Below the pieces are notes generated by a model. It had not been told where the DNA came from, searched no databases, and saw nothing but the letters and a program-made list of their open reading frames with translations. A stretch of DNA of 62,058 bases, taken from assembly GCA_964437425.1 (NCBI GenBank), contig CAYTGO010000015.1:1-62058 (forward strand), in the 5' to 3' direction. The stretch is from Scalindua sp964437425 (GTDB lineage Bacteria > Planctomycetota > Brocadiia > Brocadiales > Scalinduaceae). The stretch's first letter is position 1. Every line of letters starts with the position of its first letter. Positions 35,299 to 43,369 of this stretch are shown piece by piece. Made by a program: the position numbers and the translations under genes.

Positions 35299-36294
35299 AT
35301 GGAATACACCATAAAACAGATCAGCGAAATTATTGGTGGTAAGATATCAGGTGATGAAAACTTATGGATTACAGGCGTCTCAAGTATTGAGAATGCTGTA
35401 GAAGGTGACATAAGTTTTATAAAGAATGAGAATTTTGTAAGCAAGGTTTTAGACACTAAGGCTTCTGCCGTTGTAACACATCGGCCTATTGAAGAGACAA
35501 AAAAGACATTAATTATTGTCGACAACCCTTTTCCTGCATTTATCAAACTGCTTCAGGTTATTTCAGATAAGAAACAAGAACGACCACGAGATATTCATCT
35601 ATCTGCAGTAATCTCAAAAGACGCTTCCATTGGAGATAATATATCATTAGGGGCAAATGTCGTAATTGATGGGAACACACAGATAGGCCGGAATGTAACC
35701 ATTTACCCTAATGTTTATATAGGGACAGACTGTAAGATAGGTGATGACTCTACAATATACGCGAACGTTACAATTAGAGAAGAGGTCACAATAGGCGATC
35801 GCGCAGTAATCCAATCCGGCGCGTCTATTGGTGATGACGGCTTTGGTTATCTTCAAATAAAAGGCAAACACGTAAAGATCCCTCAAGTTGGAACTATTGA
35901 AATTGGTGATGATGTTTCAATCGGTTCAAACGTAACGATCGCACGTGCAGCCCTGGACAAGACCACCATAGCCTCTGGCGTCAAAATTGATAACCACTCC
36001 CACATTGCTCATAATTGCACTATCGGAGAGGACTCTATGCTGATTGCCTATGCGAAGCTTGCCGGAGGTGTAAAGATTGGCAAGAATGTAATGATTGCGG
36101 AGGATGTAGGTGTTACTGATCACGTAGTAATCAGCGATAACTGTATGGTAGGTGCAGCTTCTAATGTTTATAAGAGCTTAGAACCGGGAACTGTCGTCTG
36201 GGGCTCTCCTGCAAAACCACTTACCTTTGAGAAAAGAATACAGGTACTGATAAAAAAACTACCGGATATGTATAAGAAGCTCAAGGAGCTGTAA
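35299..36294 (+). CDS. lpxD: UDP-3-O-acylglucosamine N-acyltransferase
   Basis: About 331 residues from the ATG at 35299 (MEYTIKQISEIIGGK, the usual LpxD opening); an in-frame GTG at 35287 is less likely. LpxD adds the second acyl chain in lipid A synthesis. The N-terminal uridine-binding domain (DISFIKNENF, ASAVVTHR) is followed by a beta-helix of hexapeptide repeats with the catalytic His in IDNHSHIAHNCTIGED. Full length. An outer membrane with lipid A is therefore expected. Confidence 0.95.
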   Translation: MEYTIKQISEIIGGKISGDENLWITGVSSIENAVEGDISFIKNENFVSKVLDTKASAVVTHRPIEETKKTLIIVDNPFPAFIKLLQVISDKKQERPRDIHLSAVISKDASIGDNISLGANVVIDGNTQIGRNVTIYPNVYIGTDCKIGDDSTIYANVTIREEVTIGDRAVIQSGASIGDDGFGYLQIKGKHVKIPQVGTIEIGDDVSIGSNVTIARAALDKTTIASGVKIDNHSHIAHNCTIGEDSMLIAYAKLAGGVKIGKNVMIAEDVGVTDHVVISDNCMVGAASNVYKSLEPGTVVWGSPAKPLTFEKRIQVLIKKLPDMYKKLKEL

Positions 36295-36310
36295 TCTTCC
36301 GTCGCGACTT

Positions 36311-36368
36311 CGGTATCTTGTCACCACCGGTGTCTTGTCACCACAAATGTAGTGATAACAAGATACCG
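36311..36368. terminator. Hairpin between convergent lpxD and parvulin genes
   Basis: Arms CGGTATCTTGT (36311-36321) and ACAAGATACCG (36358-36368), 11 bp, with inner TCAC/GTGA pairing and a doubled TCTTGTCACCAC. Lies 16 bases past the lpxD stop and about 30 bases past the parvulin stop on the other strand. Probably a bidirectional terminator, though no T-run follows. Confidence 0.45.
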
Positions 36369-36398
36369 ATGATTTGTAGAAACAGTTCGGAACAAAGC

Positions 36399-37781
36399 CT
36401 ACAGCGTTACATTGATTTCAGCTTTATCATGCAGCTCCTTCAACAGGCTTTCAGTCTTTATTTGCATATATACAAAGTCCACCATGTCTGCCACATCTGC
36501 ATAATTAACCTCTTTTCCATCTTCCTTCTCTGTTACCTTAATTATGTGATACCCGAATTGCGTTTTAACCGGTTCGCTTACCTCCCCAACTTCCATCGCA
36601 AAAGCAACCACAGCAAATTCTTCTACAATAGAACCCTTTCTCTGGAAGAAACCGATGTCGCCACCGTTCTCTGCGGAAGGACATTCTGAGAACTTCTTTG
36701 CCATTTCAGCAAAATCTGCTCCCTTATCAATCTGTATCTTAACAATATCAATCTTCTTTTTTGCTTCTGCCAGTTCAGCTTCAGTTTTCAGGTTTCTTGT
36801 GTCAATTAAGACATGGCTTGCCTTTACCTTTGCGCCGTTAAATGCATCTTTGTTTGCTTCAAAATAACTTTTTTTATCAGCATCAGTAACTGAACTCTCC
36901 AGGTATTTACTTAATGCAAGTGCCCTGCTAACCTCTTCTTGCAATTCCTTAAAACTTGATCCCTGAGTTTCCAGGATCTCATCCAGTGGTTTATCCTTAT
37001 TGGCAGGATTGTTCTGCAAAAAGAAAGTTATTTTTTTGATCTCTGCCTTAATATCTTCAACGCTCGCACTTACACCCTGTTTTTCAACAAATTGTTTGAG
37101 CAGCATTTTCTTTGTCAACTGGTTAACTACCTGCGCCTTAACTGCATCAGTCACTTCCTGGTTCATACGTCTGAAGACATTCAACCTTTTATTAAAATAG
37201 AAACGAAATATTTTCTCACCATTTACAGTTGCAATAACATCACTTTCTGACTCAACAACAGCTTCAGCAACTTCCTCTTTCACTACTTCAGTTACTGCAG
37301 CTGTGGTTTCTGTAACCGCCTCCGCTGCTTCCTCTACAACCTCTTCAGCGATTACTTCTGCCGCTACCTCTTCTACCACTGCTTCTGTACTCTTTTCCGT
37401 TTCCGCCACAATCGTTGCAATCTCTTCAGTTGCAGTCTCTACTTCAGCTGCAACTTCGGCAACCTCTTCTGCTACTGCCTCAACCGCTTCAGTTGCCGTC
37501 TCAATTGCTTTCTCCGCCACTGCTTCAGCACTTTCGACAGTCTCAGCCACAGCCGCTGTGCTCGCTTCAGCACTGGCCTCTTCCAATGCTTTCTCTTCTG
37601 CCAATATTTTATTTATTATAGCCTGTTCTTCATTTTCTGTGCCCTTGGTCACTGCCTTAGCAGCTTCCAACGCAGCACTTACTTCTGCCTTTGCCTCTGC
37701 ATTTTCATCTGCAAACAGAAGATTATTTGTCTGCAAAACAAATAAAAACATTATTAATGATGCAACTATCGTCTTAAACAT
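36399..37781 (-). CDS. Periplasmic parvulin-type peptidyl-prolyl isomerase with long Ala/Glu-rich segment
   Basis: 460 residues. Signal peptide at 1-24 (FKTIVASLIMFLFVLQ, then LLFADENA). Residues ~26-190 are a low-complexity helix of Ala, Glu and Val (EAVEAVAEEVAEVAAEV-like), probably an extended coiled rod. Residues ~193-310 form a SurA/PrsA-like chaperone part (VIATVNGEKIFRFYFNKRL). From residue 319 the parvulin domain follows (VKASHVLIDT, GGDIGFFQRKGSIVEEF, TQFGYHIIKVTE). Role in outer-membrane or secreted protein folding. Downstream of an O-methyltransferase gene (29-base gap). Confidence 0.88.
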   Translation of the reverse strand: MFKTIVASLIMFLFVLQTNNLLFADENAEAKAEVSAALEAAKAVTKGTENEEQAIINKILAEEKALEEASAEASTAAVAETVESAEAVAEKAIETATEAVEAVAEEVAEVAAEVETATEEIATIVAETEKSTEAVVEEVAAEVIAEEVVEEAAEAVTETTAAVTEVVKEEVAEAVVESESDVIATVNGEKIFRFYFNKRLNVFRRMNQEVTDAVKAQVVNQLTKKMLLKQFVEKQGVSASVEDIKAEIKKITFFLQNNPANKDKPLDEILETQGSSFKELQEEVSRALALSKYLESSVTDADKKSYFEANKDAFNGAKVKASHVLIDTRNLKTEAELAEAKKKIDIVKIQIDKGADFAEMAKKFSECPSAENGGDIGFFQRKGSIVEEFAVVAFAMEVGEVSEPVKTQFGYHIIKVTEKEDGKEVNYADVADMVDFVYMQIKTESLLKELHDKAEINVTL

Positions 37782-37809
37782 TTCACTCTCCTAACTCACA
37801 TTTCAAAAT

Positions 37810-38805
37810 TTATATCTTTTTTCCTATGATTAATCCTGAGTCCATACCCAATTCGATTCTTTTTAGATTTTTAAAACCTGCCTTTTTTAACCACTCATTC
37901 ATCTCAACTGCAGAGTACGAAGAACCGCCTTGCGTACCCATCAGCATGTTCAGACTGAAGAGCGTTCCAAAGGGAGGCATTGTCTTAGAAGGATTCAAAA
38001 TAAATTCCTGGATTACAACTATACCGTCTTTTATTAGTGAATCCCAACACTTTTTTAAGATTTTCTGATTCTCTGACGCGTCGTAAGCATGCAGTAGATG
38101 AGACACTAAGACCATGTCATACAGCCCTTTACCTACACTATCCTCAAGGCAATTGCCCGCCTTAGTAGTAACTTGCCCTGTCATGCCCGACTCCTTAATA
38201 TGCTCCTTCGTGAGCTTAATAACGTCAGGAAGGTCGAAGACAACCGCTTTCAGATTTCGGTTTCTCTTCGCAAACTTTACTGAATATGATCCCTGCCCCC
38301 CTGCCAGATCCAGAAGCCTGCTACGTTTTTTAATCTTTAATTTCGTATATATTTCATCGGCCTGTACTGTGGCAGTGTTGTGCATGGCGCTGATAAACTC
38401 TCTTAATCGATGCCTATCAACCCCCTTTTTTGCATTATAGAGTGATGTCGGCTTACCACTCTTGATTGCTGTACCAAGTCCGGACCAGTAGTCCCACATG
38501 TTATGAAAATGCTTAAGCCTGTCACCCTGATAAGCAGGGCCGTTTTTTGATAAACAACGTTTAGAAATAGCTGTATTGCTGAATATATCTCTACTCTTTG
38601 CCAAGAGTTTGAGCGAGACGAGCGCGTTCAGAAGCATCTCTGTCGCCCTGGGATCAGTACCGAGCTTTTTAGTAATGGCCGAAACCATCTTACCCCGCTC
38701 ACCGATCAAGGTAAATAGATCCAGCTCACTTGCCACAAAAAGAGCCTGGGCCTTCCAGTAGCCATAACTTATCTCATTAATGTATGAAACATCATTGTTC
38801 TTCAT
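37810..38805 (-). CDS. SAM-dependent O-methyltransferase with N-terminal dimerisation domain
   Basis: 331 residues. Residues ~10-90 are a winged-helix dimerisation domain (QALFVASELDLFTLIGERG). Methyltransferase domain: SAM-binding LLDLAGGQGSYSVKFAKR (motif I), VVFDLPDVIKLTKEHI, then the conserved HLLHAYDASENQKILKKCWD and VVIQEFIL. Matches the Methyltransf_2 class, which includes hydroxyneurosporene and related secondary-metabolite O-methyltransferases. Possibly cotranscribed with the downstream parvulin gene. Substrate unknown. Confidence 0.85.
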   Translation of the reverse strand: MKNNDVSYINEISYGYWKAQALFVASELDLFTLIGERGKMVSAITKKLGTDPRATEMLLNALVSLKLLAKSRDIFSNTAISKRCLSKNGPAYQGDRLKHFHNMWDYWSGLGTAIKSGKPTSLYNAKKGVDRHRLREFISAMHNTATVQADEIYTKLKIKKRSRLLDLAGGQGSYSVKFAKRNRNLKAVVFDLPDVIKLTKEHIKESGMTGQVTTKAGNCLEDSVGKGLYDMVLVSHLLHAYDASENQKILKKCWDSLIKDGIVVIQEFILNPSKTMPPFGTLFSLNMLMGTQGGSSYSAVEMNEWLKKAGFKNLKRIELGMDSGLIIGKKI

Positions 38806-38920
38806 TTGGGATATTATAGATAAACGTTACATGATCTGTTAATAAATTCTTAACCTGTAACTTGTAACTAGTCAATTTCTCACACGAAGTCACGGAGAGC
38901 ACGAAGAGATGATATATCTT

Positions 38921-39040
38921 AGGAAAGCAGGTCTCCTGTCGCCTGAGGACGACCCTGTGGGTAGCTTCAAGATCCGCCACTGGCGGGAGGCGACCCTGTT
39001 ATATAGCTCTAGATCCGACTCAGTCGGGAACTGCAGGAAA
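38921..39040 (+). repeat. 120-bp interspersed repeat, copy A
   Basis: Begins AGGAAAGCAGGTCTCC and ends near ACTGCAGGAAA. It matches the reverse complement of 59863-59982 with only two differences. It is hairpin-rich, with CCGCCAcTGGCGG and CCGACTcAGTCGG. Preceded by CACGAAG motifs. A deleted relative lies at 55659-55733. Confidence 0.9.
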
Positions 39041-39154
39041 TAAGCCTTTAACTTTAGACACTTTAAACTTCTCTTTATTAGCCACGGATATTCACAGATA
39101 AAGCATGATCAAATTCTTAACTCGAAACTTGCAACTTGTAACCCGCAACGCGTT

Positions 39155-39790
39155 TTACTCATTTACCTTTTTCTTGTTAAAATACTTTAAACGTGACTCC
39201 TCTGTACAATCAGGGCACATACCATGTGTAAATTCTGCCTCAGAGTGTTCACTAATATATGCTTCAATTGTATTCCAATAACCTTTATCATCTCGTATTT
39301 TTTTGCAGGCAGAACAGATAGGTAACATGCCTGAGAGTTGTTGGACCTGCTCCAGTGCTGCCCTAAGCTCTCCAACAAGCATCTCTTCCTCTTTAATCTT
39401 TTTATTGAGCAATTGCTCCAAACCCAATACTCTTAAGCCTGAGTCTATCCTCACTTTCAACTCTTCAAGATTAAATGGCTTTGACACGTAATCATCCGCA
39501 CCGGCTTTAATACCCTCCACGATATCTTCGTTACTACCTTTTACGGTCAGTAATATAATGTATACATAACCGGGAATATCTTCTGATTCACGTATGCTGC
39601 GACACAGGGTAAGGCCGTCCATCACAGGCATCAACCGGTCGGTTACAACGAGGCGGACATCACTTTTGAGAAGTATCTCAAGCGCTTCCCTACCGTTTTG
39701 AGCAGAAATCACTCCCAGTCCATGATCCTCAAGGCAATTCCGCAAGATCTTAATGATGTTAGGTTCATCATCTACAATAAGCACATCCAT
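39155..39790 (-). CDS. Response regulator with C-terminal four-Cys domain
   Basis: 211 residues. CheY-like receiver: acidic pair D7-D8, phosphoacceptor Asp51 (VVTDRLMPVMDG), Thr/Ser at LLTVKGS and Lys104 (YVSKPFNLEEL). After a coiled-coil (about 120-150) a short module LPICSACKKIRDDKGYW ... THGMCPDC has Cys 159, 162, 192 and 195. This C-terminal module recurs in response regulators of many environmental bacteria and is thought to be metal-binding; output not known. No adjacent kinase; the hybrid kinase at 56021 is a distant candidate. Confidence 0.9.
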   Translation of the reverse strand: MDVLIVDDEPNIIKILRNCLEDHGLGVISAQNGREALEILLKSDVRLVVTDRLMPVMDGLTLCRSIRESEDIPGYVYIILLTVKGSNEDIVEGIKAGADDYVSKPFNLEELKVRIDSGLRVLGLEQLLNKKIKEEEMLVGELRAALEQVQQLSGMLPICSACKKIRDDKGYWNTIEAYISEHSEAEFTHGMCPDCTEESRLKYFNKKKVNE

Positions 39791-40095
39791 ACCATCTCCT
39801 TTTTCTAATTCGTTAGCTTTCTGTACTAATTATTATAAACCGACTTTTAAGTCTCTATTTATACTTCAGCTATAAGGCGAGAAGGGCATGTTATATAGCT
39901 ATAACAAGATTGTTTCCTGATGATGCAATCCATTGATATAACGCAAGATATGTTAACAGCAGTCTGAGAATATGTAAACATATAAATCCTCTCCCGGACT
40001 GTAAAGCGCCGAGGACAAGAAGAAAGACAAAATATAGGATAGAAGGCAAAAAGAAAAGATAGAAAGGTTCACCACGGAAAAAGCACAGAAACAGA
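39791..40095. other. Spacer ahead of GxxExxY copy 2
   Basis: 305 bases. Holds CTCCCGGACTgTAAAGCGCC plus GAGGACAAG (39991-40019), which recurs at 42761-42789 ahead of GxxExxY copy 3, then a CCACGGAAAAAGCACAG motif that runs into the gene start. Confidence 0.7.
39991..40019. repeat. 29-bp repeat shared by two GxxExxY loci
   Basis: Nearly identical (two substitutions) to 42761-42789. In both places it lies just upstream of a GxxExxY reading frame. Confidence 0.8.
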
Positions 40096-40470
40096 ATGAG
40101 TAAATTATTATATGAAGATTTAACTTATAAAATTATTGGATGTGCTAAGGCAGCCTATAGTGAATTAGGGCCTGGCTATTTAGAATCTGTCTATGAAGAT
40201 GCGTTATGCTACGAGTTAGATTTGATAAATACAGTTTACAAAAGGCAATTAGAATTAGATGTTAATTATAAGAGAGTTGTCTTTGAACGTAAATTTCGTG
40301 TTGATCTACTAGTTGAGAATATAGTTCTTGTAGAGAACAAAGCAATTAAAAATATAACAAGCCAGGATGAAGCACAGTTAATTAATTATTTAAAAACCAC
40401 GCATTTGCGAGTTGGTTTATTGTTCAATTTTGGAGCAGACAAAATAGAAGTGAAAAGAAGGATTCTTTAA
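40096..40470 (+). CDS. GxxExxY family protein, copy 2
   Basis: 124 residues: GPGYLESVYEDALCYEL signature, then RVDLLVENIVLVENKAIKN and LINYLKTTHLRVGLLFNFGAD. Complete length for the family. Function unknown; the Asp/Glu/Lys strand pattern (DLLV..V.VENKA) suggests a restriction-endonuclease-like fold, which is inference. No Shine-Dalgarno; the start directly follows repeat sequence CACGGAAAAAGCACAGAAAC. Confidence 0.83.
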   Translation: MSKLLYEDLTYKIIGCAKAAYSELGPGYLESVYEDALCYELDLINTVYKRQLELDVNYKRVVFERKFRVDLLVENIVLVENKAIKNITSQDEAQLINYLKTTHLRVGLLFNFGADKIEVKRRIL

Positions 40471-40593
40471 TCATCCGTGTGGTTCTGTGAAAATCCGTGG
40501 TAAAAAGTCATTTGAGCTTTGGCATTTGGTTTTAAATTAAAAATCGTAATTCGAAATTTCTTGTTCAATATTCGATATTCGTTTTAAATCCTT

Positions 40594-40603
40594 CCCCCCC
40601 CCC
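40594..40603 (+). repeat. C10 homopolymer tract
   Basis: Ten C in an AT-rich spacer, following TTTTAAATCCTTC. Similar C8-C9 tracts occur at 42603-42611 and 44902-44909 after ATCTTC/ATCCTCA, so the tract is part of a repeat family. Confidence 0.7.
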
Positions 40604-40611
40604 GATTCCAA

Positions 40612-41106
40612 TTACATTTCGAACAGATCAATAATCTTACGAGACGCTTTAATTACTTTTACTATTTTATTTCCAACCTGTAAAAGAACTGTTCCTTCCG
40701 GTATAGTTGACAGCTTTCTGAGGAGTTCTTCAGGCAGAGGGCTTGCGTTGTTATATACCTCATAGTCCATAACTTCACCCCTGGCCACCTTCATTTGCCA
40801 ACCTGGTGGCAATGTTCCTCCTCGTGCGAGTTTTTTAGCCAAACCTGGGGGAAGCGATTTTCTCTTTTTCTTGTTCTTCTTTTTAGCAGATGCACCATTT
40901 AAATACTTTGCAATTATCTTCTTCTCTTCCTTAGTAATCTCCTTATCTTCCGGAGTGGTTACCTTTCCTAACCACTTCTTTAATTTAGACTGTAAGGTTG
41001 TCTGATTGTTCTTGTTTTTCCTATGATTTGCTGATACTTCGTCATCTCCATAAACAGATGGTAATGTAAGAACTAATAAAAGAAATGACAGAATAAATAT
41101 TTTCAT
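40612..41106 (-). CDS. Exported protein with LPPG repeats (RcnB-like C-terminus)
   Basis: 164 residues. Signal peptide MKIFILSFLLLVLTLPSVYG. The middle is Lys-rich (KKKNKKKRK); then LPPGLAKKLARGGTLPPGWQ and KVARGE, a repeated LPPG...K.ARG pattern, and a C-terminus IPEGTVLLQVGNKIVKVIKA that fits the RcnB/YpeB-like small periplasmic fold. AGGAG sits ahead of the ATG. Location periplasm; metal binding is only suggested by the RcnB likeness. Confidence 0.7.
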   Translation of the reverse strand: MKIFILSFLLLVLTLPSVYGDDEVSANHRKNKNNQTTLQSKLKKWLGKVTTPEDKEITKEEKKIIAKYLNGASAKKKNKKKRKSLPPGLAKKLARGGTLPPGWQMKVARGEVMDYEVYNNASPLPEELLRKLSTIPEGTVLLQVGNKIVKVIKASRKIIDLFEM

Positions 41107-41416
41107 GATATTTTCTCCTAATGGTTAATAAGTAAACACGGCAATATTTTGAAAGGGACTATCTCTTTTTTAAAACGGCCCTGATAAACAGGTTCAAGAA
41201 CAAGTAGATGAAACATAGGGCAAAGCTTATACCATTAGATTTTGTTAATATTAAAAATCTCTTATAACAAACGAATATATAAGTAGATATAAATCAGGGT
41301 ATAATTTATGTGGTCTGTTTTTATATGTGCGTATTCTTAAAAAGAAACAACCTGGAGTGATATATGTCAGTTTTTGGGAAACAGGAAAATATGCTTTAAT
41401 TAAATCTATGCAGCCA

Positions 41417-41460
41417 TCAGCAAACAGGTTCTAACCTCGTCCAAAAGACGACCCTACACT
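41417..41460 (+). repeat. ~44-bp interspersed repeat, copy 1
   Basis: AACAGGTTCTAACCTCGTCC plus AAAAGACGACCCTACACT; matches 51254-51297 with about five differences. Confidence 0.7.
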
Positions 41461-41587
41461 TTTTGCAACTTCTCTTTAGTATCCACAGATGGAACACGGA
41501 TTAGAAAATAAGAGGCAAGAAGATAACATTTGCGTTCGCCATTGTTTTTTGGAGGGAAACAAGACTAAGGAATTGAAGGATGTACGA

Positions 41588-41870
41588 TTTCAGTCATTTG
41601 GATTTAAAGCATTGATTTGGCATTTGAGCTTTGACATTTGGATTTGTTTATAACTTTAACTTTAGTCACTTCAAACTTTAGTTCACTTTAAACTTCTTTA
41701 TATTAGCCACGGATTTTCACAGATTTACACGGATAATAAATCCTATGTGCACGATCGTGCACACTTTATTATTCCCTCTTACTTCTAATTCCCAGGATTT
41801 ATGATTTATGATTTCAGTCATTGGAACTTAAAGCATTGATTTGGCATTTGAGCTTTGACATTTGGATTTG
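41588..41870 (+). repeat. Two copies of the GATTTGGCATTTGAGCTTTG repeat
   Basis: Units 41588-41646 and 41812-41870 share TTTCAGTCATT...AAAGCATTGATTTGGC and ATTTGAGCTTTGACATTTGG. Further copies or pieces: 55819-55875, about 58725, 59355-59400 (reverse) and 61700-61738. Confidence 0.85.
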
Positions 41871-42010
41871 ATTCATCAATATACAATATTAAATATTCAA
41901 TCCTTAACGCTTTAGTTCACTTTGATCTTTCCGCCTTACAAACTGGCGGACAGGAAGGCACTTTGATCACAGATCATCCATTCAGTCCCTGCCGCCCGGA
42001 TAGACATTAA

Positions 42011-42307
42011 TTAAAAGTCGAGTCTGTCCCTGTCAGATTGCCCTGATAGCTCCCAGGCCGGAACTGACCAATAATCCCGGTTTGAAAGTTCCAAGCCAAG
42101 ATCTGTGTGTCTTCCCATAAACCTGTTCCACTCATAGGCGGTGAACATTGCATCTTCTCTGTCAAGTTTTTTACTTAATGCTTCATATTCACTGCTTAAT
42201 TCAATATTTGACATAGTGTTGACAGGCGTTTTTGACAATCCAGCACAAGAGCATGCTAGCAACGGCAGAATGGCCAGAAATGGTATAATAAGGAGGTTTT
42301 TCCTCAT
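42011..42307 (-). CDS. Small lipoprotein, unknown function
   Basis: 98 residues. Signal peptide with lipobox LPLLAC (Cys19; a second Cys at 21), so it is lipid-anchored. The mature part is helical and charged (SNIELSSEYEALSKKLDRED) and ends SDRDRLDF. AAGGGG lies eight bases upstream of the ATG. No recognised domain. Confidence 0.7.
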   Translation of the reverse strand: MRKNLLIIPFLAILPLLACSCAGLSKTPVNTMSNIELSSEYEALSKKLDREDAMFTAYEWNRFMGRHTDLGLELSNRDYWSVPAWELSGQSDRDRLDF

Positions 42308-42817
42308 GGTAACACCCCTTTTGCAAACAATTTTTTATCAATAATTTTTAGTATCGTTCTCTATTTAAAGAATACATGATTGCCTGTATTTAACAAGTAT
42401 ATTTTCTACCTACTATATACCTGGTTTAGCCCATTTGGATTGTTTTTATTTGGATTTTATTATTTGGTGATTGTAATTATGAATATTACTGAAGAGACAA
42501 ATAACACTATGAGGTTGGACTTGGATTGGTATGAAACTGCCACAGATATACACGAATGCGAGAAACCAAAGTCAATCTAAAATCGTAAATCTTAAATCTT
42601 CTCCCCCCCCCTCCTGCCAAGTAAAGCTTATACAGGTTTTATACCTATTCTTACCCTGTTGACGGTAGGGATTGTGTATTTATTATTGTTAATTGATAAA
42701 AGACACTCACCGCAAAGACGCAAAGATATACAAGATAAAGAATAAAACCACGAAGGACACTCCCCGGACTGGAAAGCGCCGAGGACAAGGAGAACACGAA
42801 GGGTTTTTAGGAAATTT
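42308..42817. other. Repeat-rich spacer ahead of the GxxExxY fragment
   Basis: Contains a C9 tract (42603-42611), CCACGAAGGACAC and the 29-bp repeat at 42761-42789. A 66-codon plus-strand frame at 42380 ends inside repeat sequence and is not supported. Confidence 0.6.
42761..42789. repeat. 29-bp repeat shared by two GxxExxY loci, copy 2
   Basis: TCCCCGGACTGGAAAGCGCC plus GAGGACAAG; counterpart of 39991-40019. Confidence 0.8.
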
Positions 42818-42970
42818 ATGATGGAATTTGATGAATTATCCAAAAAAGTTATCGGCCTTGCAATTGAGGTACATAAAGAATTAGGGCCAGGGTTGCTGGA
42901 AACTACATATAAGCAATGCTTAGCATATGAAATGAAACAGGCAAACCTTAGGACTTTTAATAAACTTTAA
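42818..42970 (+). pseudogene. GxxExxY family fragment, copy 3
   Basis: 50 codons. FDELSKKVIGLAIEVHKELG followed by PGLLETTYKQCLAYEMKQA is the N-terminal third of the family, with G..LETTY in place of GxxExxY. After that the frame leaves the family and stops within 10 codons (NLRTFNKL), so the catalytic-looking C-terminal two-thirds are gone. It is followed by an ~80-bp tandem array, so deletion associated with the repeats is likely. Confidence 0.75.
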
Positions 42971-43020
42971 CAAAAAAATCCTAAAAGACGGAATCAAAAG
43001 ATTTGTTTTATAAACCTTTT

Positions 43021-43365
43021 ACTTCGTGCCCTTCGCGGTTAATGATATTTCTGTTTTTTGTTTTAACCTTTATTTTTGTTTTTCTTTTGTTTTCTTCAGT
43101 TCTTCGTGCCCTTCGTGGTTAATGATTTTTCTGTCTTTTGTTTAAACCTATATTTTTGTTTTTCTTTTGTGTTCTTCGTGCTCTTCGTGTCCTTCGTGGT
43201 CAAATTTTTTATTGTTTCAGTCTTTCGCTTTTAACCTAATATTTTTGTTTTTCTTCGAGCTCTTCGTGTCCTTCGTGGTTAAGTTTTTTTTGTTTCTGTC
43301 TTTCGTTTTTAACATAATATTTTTGTTTTTCTTCGCGCCCTTCGTGTCCTTCGTGGTTAAGTTTT
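43021..43365. repeat. Five-unit ~80-bp tandem repeat array
   Basis: Units end at about 43040, 43120, 43201, 43280 and 43358 (spacings 80, 81, 79, 78). Each has CTTCGTGYCCTTCGTGGTTA, a T-rich stretch, CTGTCTTTYG, TTTTAACMTAATATTTTTGT. The CACGAAGG motif (other strand) is the interspersed family seen elsewhere. The last unit ends five bases before the methyltransferase ATG. Confidence 0.85.
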
Positions 43366-43369
43366 TAAT

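Larger units (their letters stand above)
41107..42010. other. 900-base repeat-rich spacer
   Basis: No gene seen. Contains the 51254-type repeat (41417-41460), two copies of the GATTTGGCATTTGAGCTTTG family (41588-41646, 41812-41870), GCCACGGATTTTCACAGATT (about 41705), and a CTGGCGGACAGG fragment near 41945. Probably accumulated non-coding repeats. Confidence 0.7.

Noticed and set aside
37303..37794. 163-codon Ala/Ser/Thr-rich frame on the plus strand
   Set aside because: Antisense to the Ala/Glu-rich part of the parvulin gene; composition explains the open frame.
42380..42580. 66-codon frame with hydrophobic start
   Set aside because: Its 3' end is the repeat GCCACAGATATACACGAA; no ribosome binding site and no recognisable protein.
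43021..43365. CRISPR array
   Set aside because: Spacing is regular (~80 bp) but the whole unit is repeated, so there are no unique spacers, and no cas gene is present.
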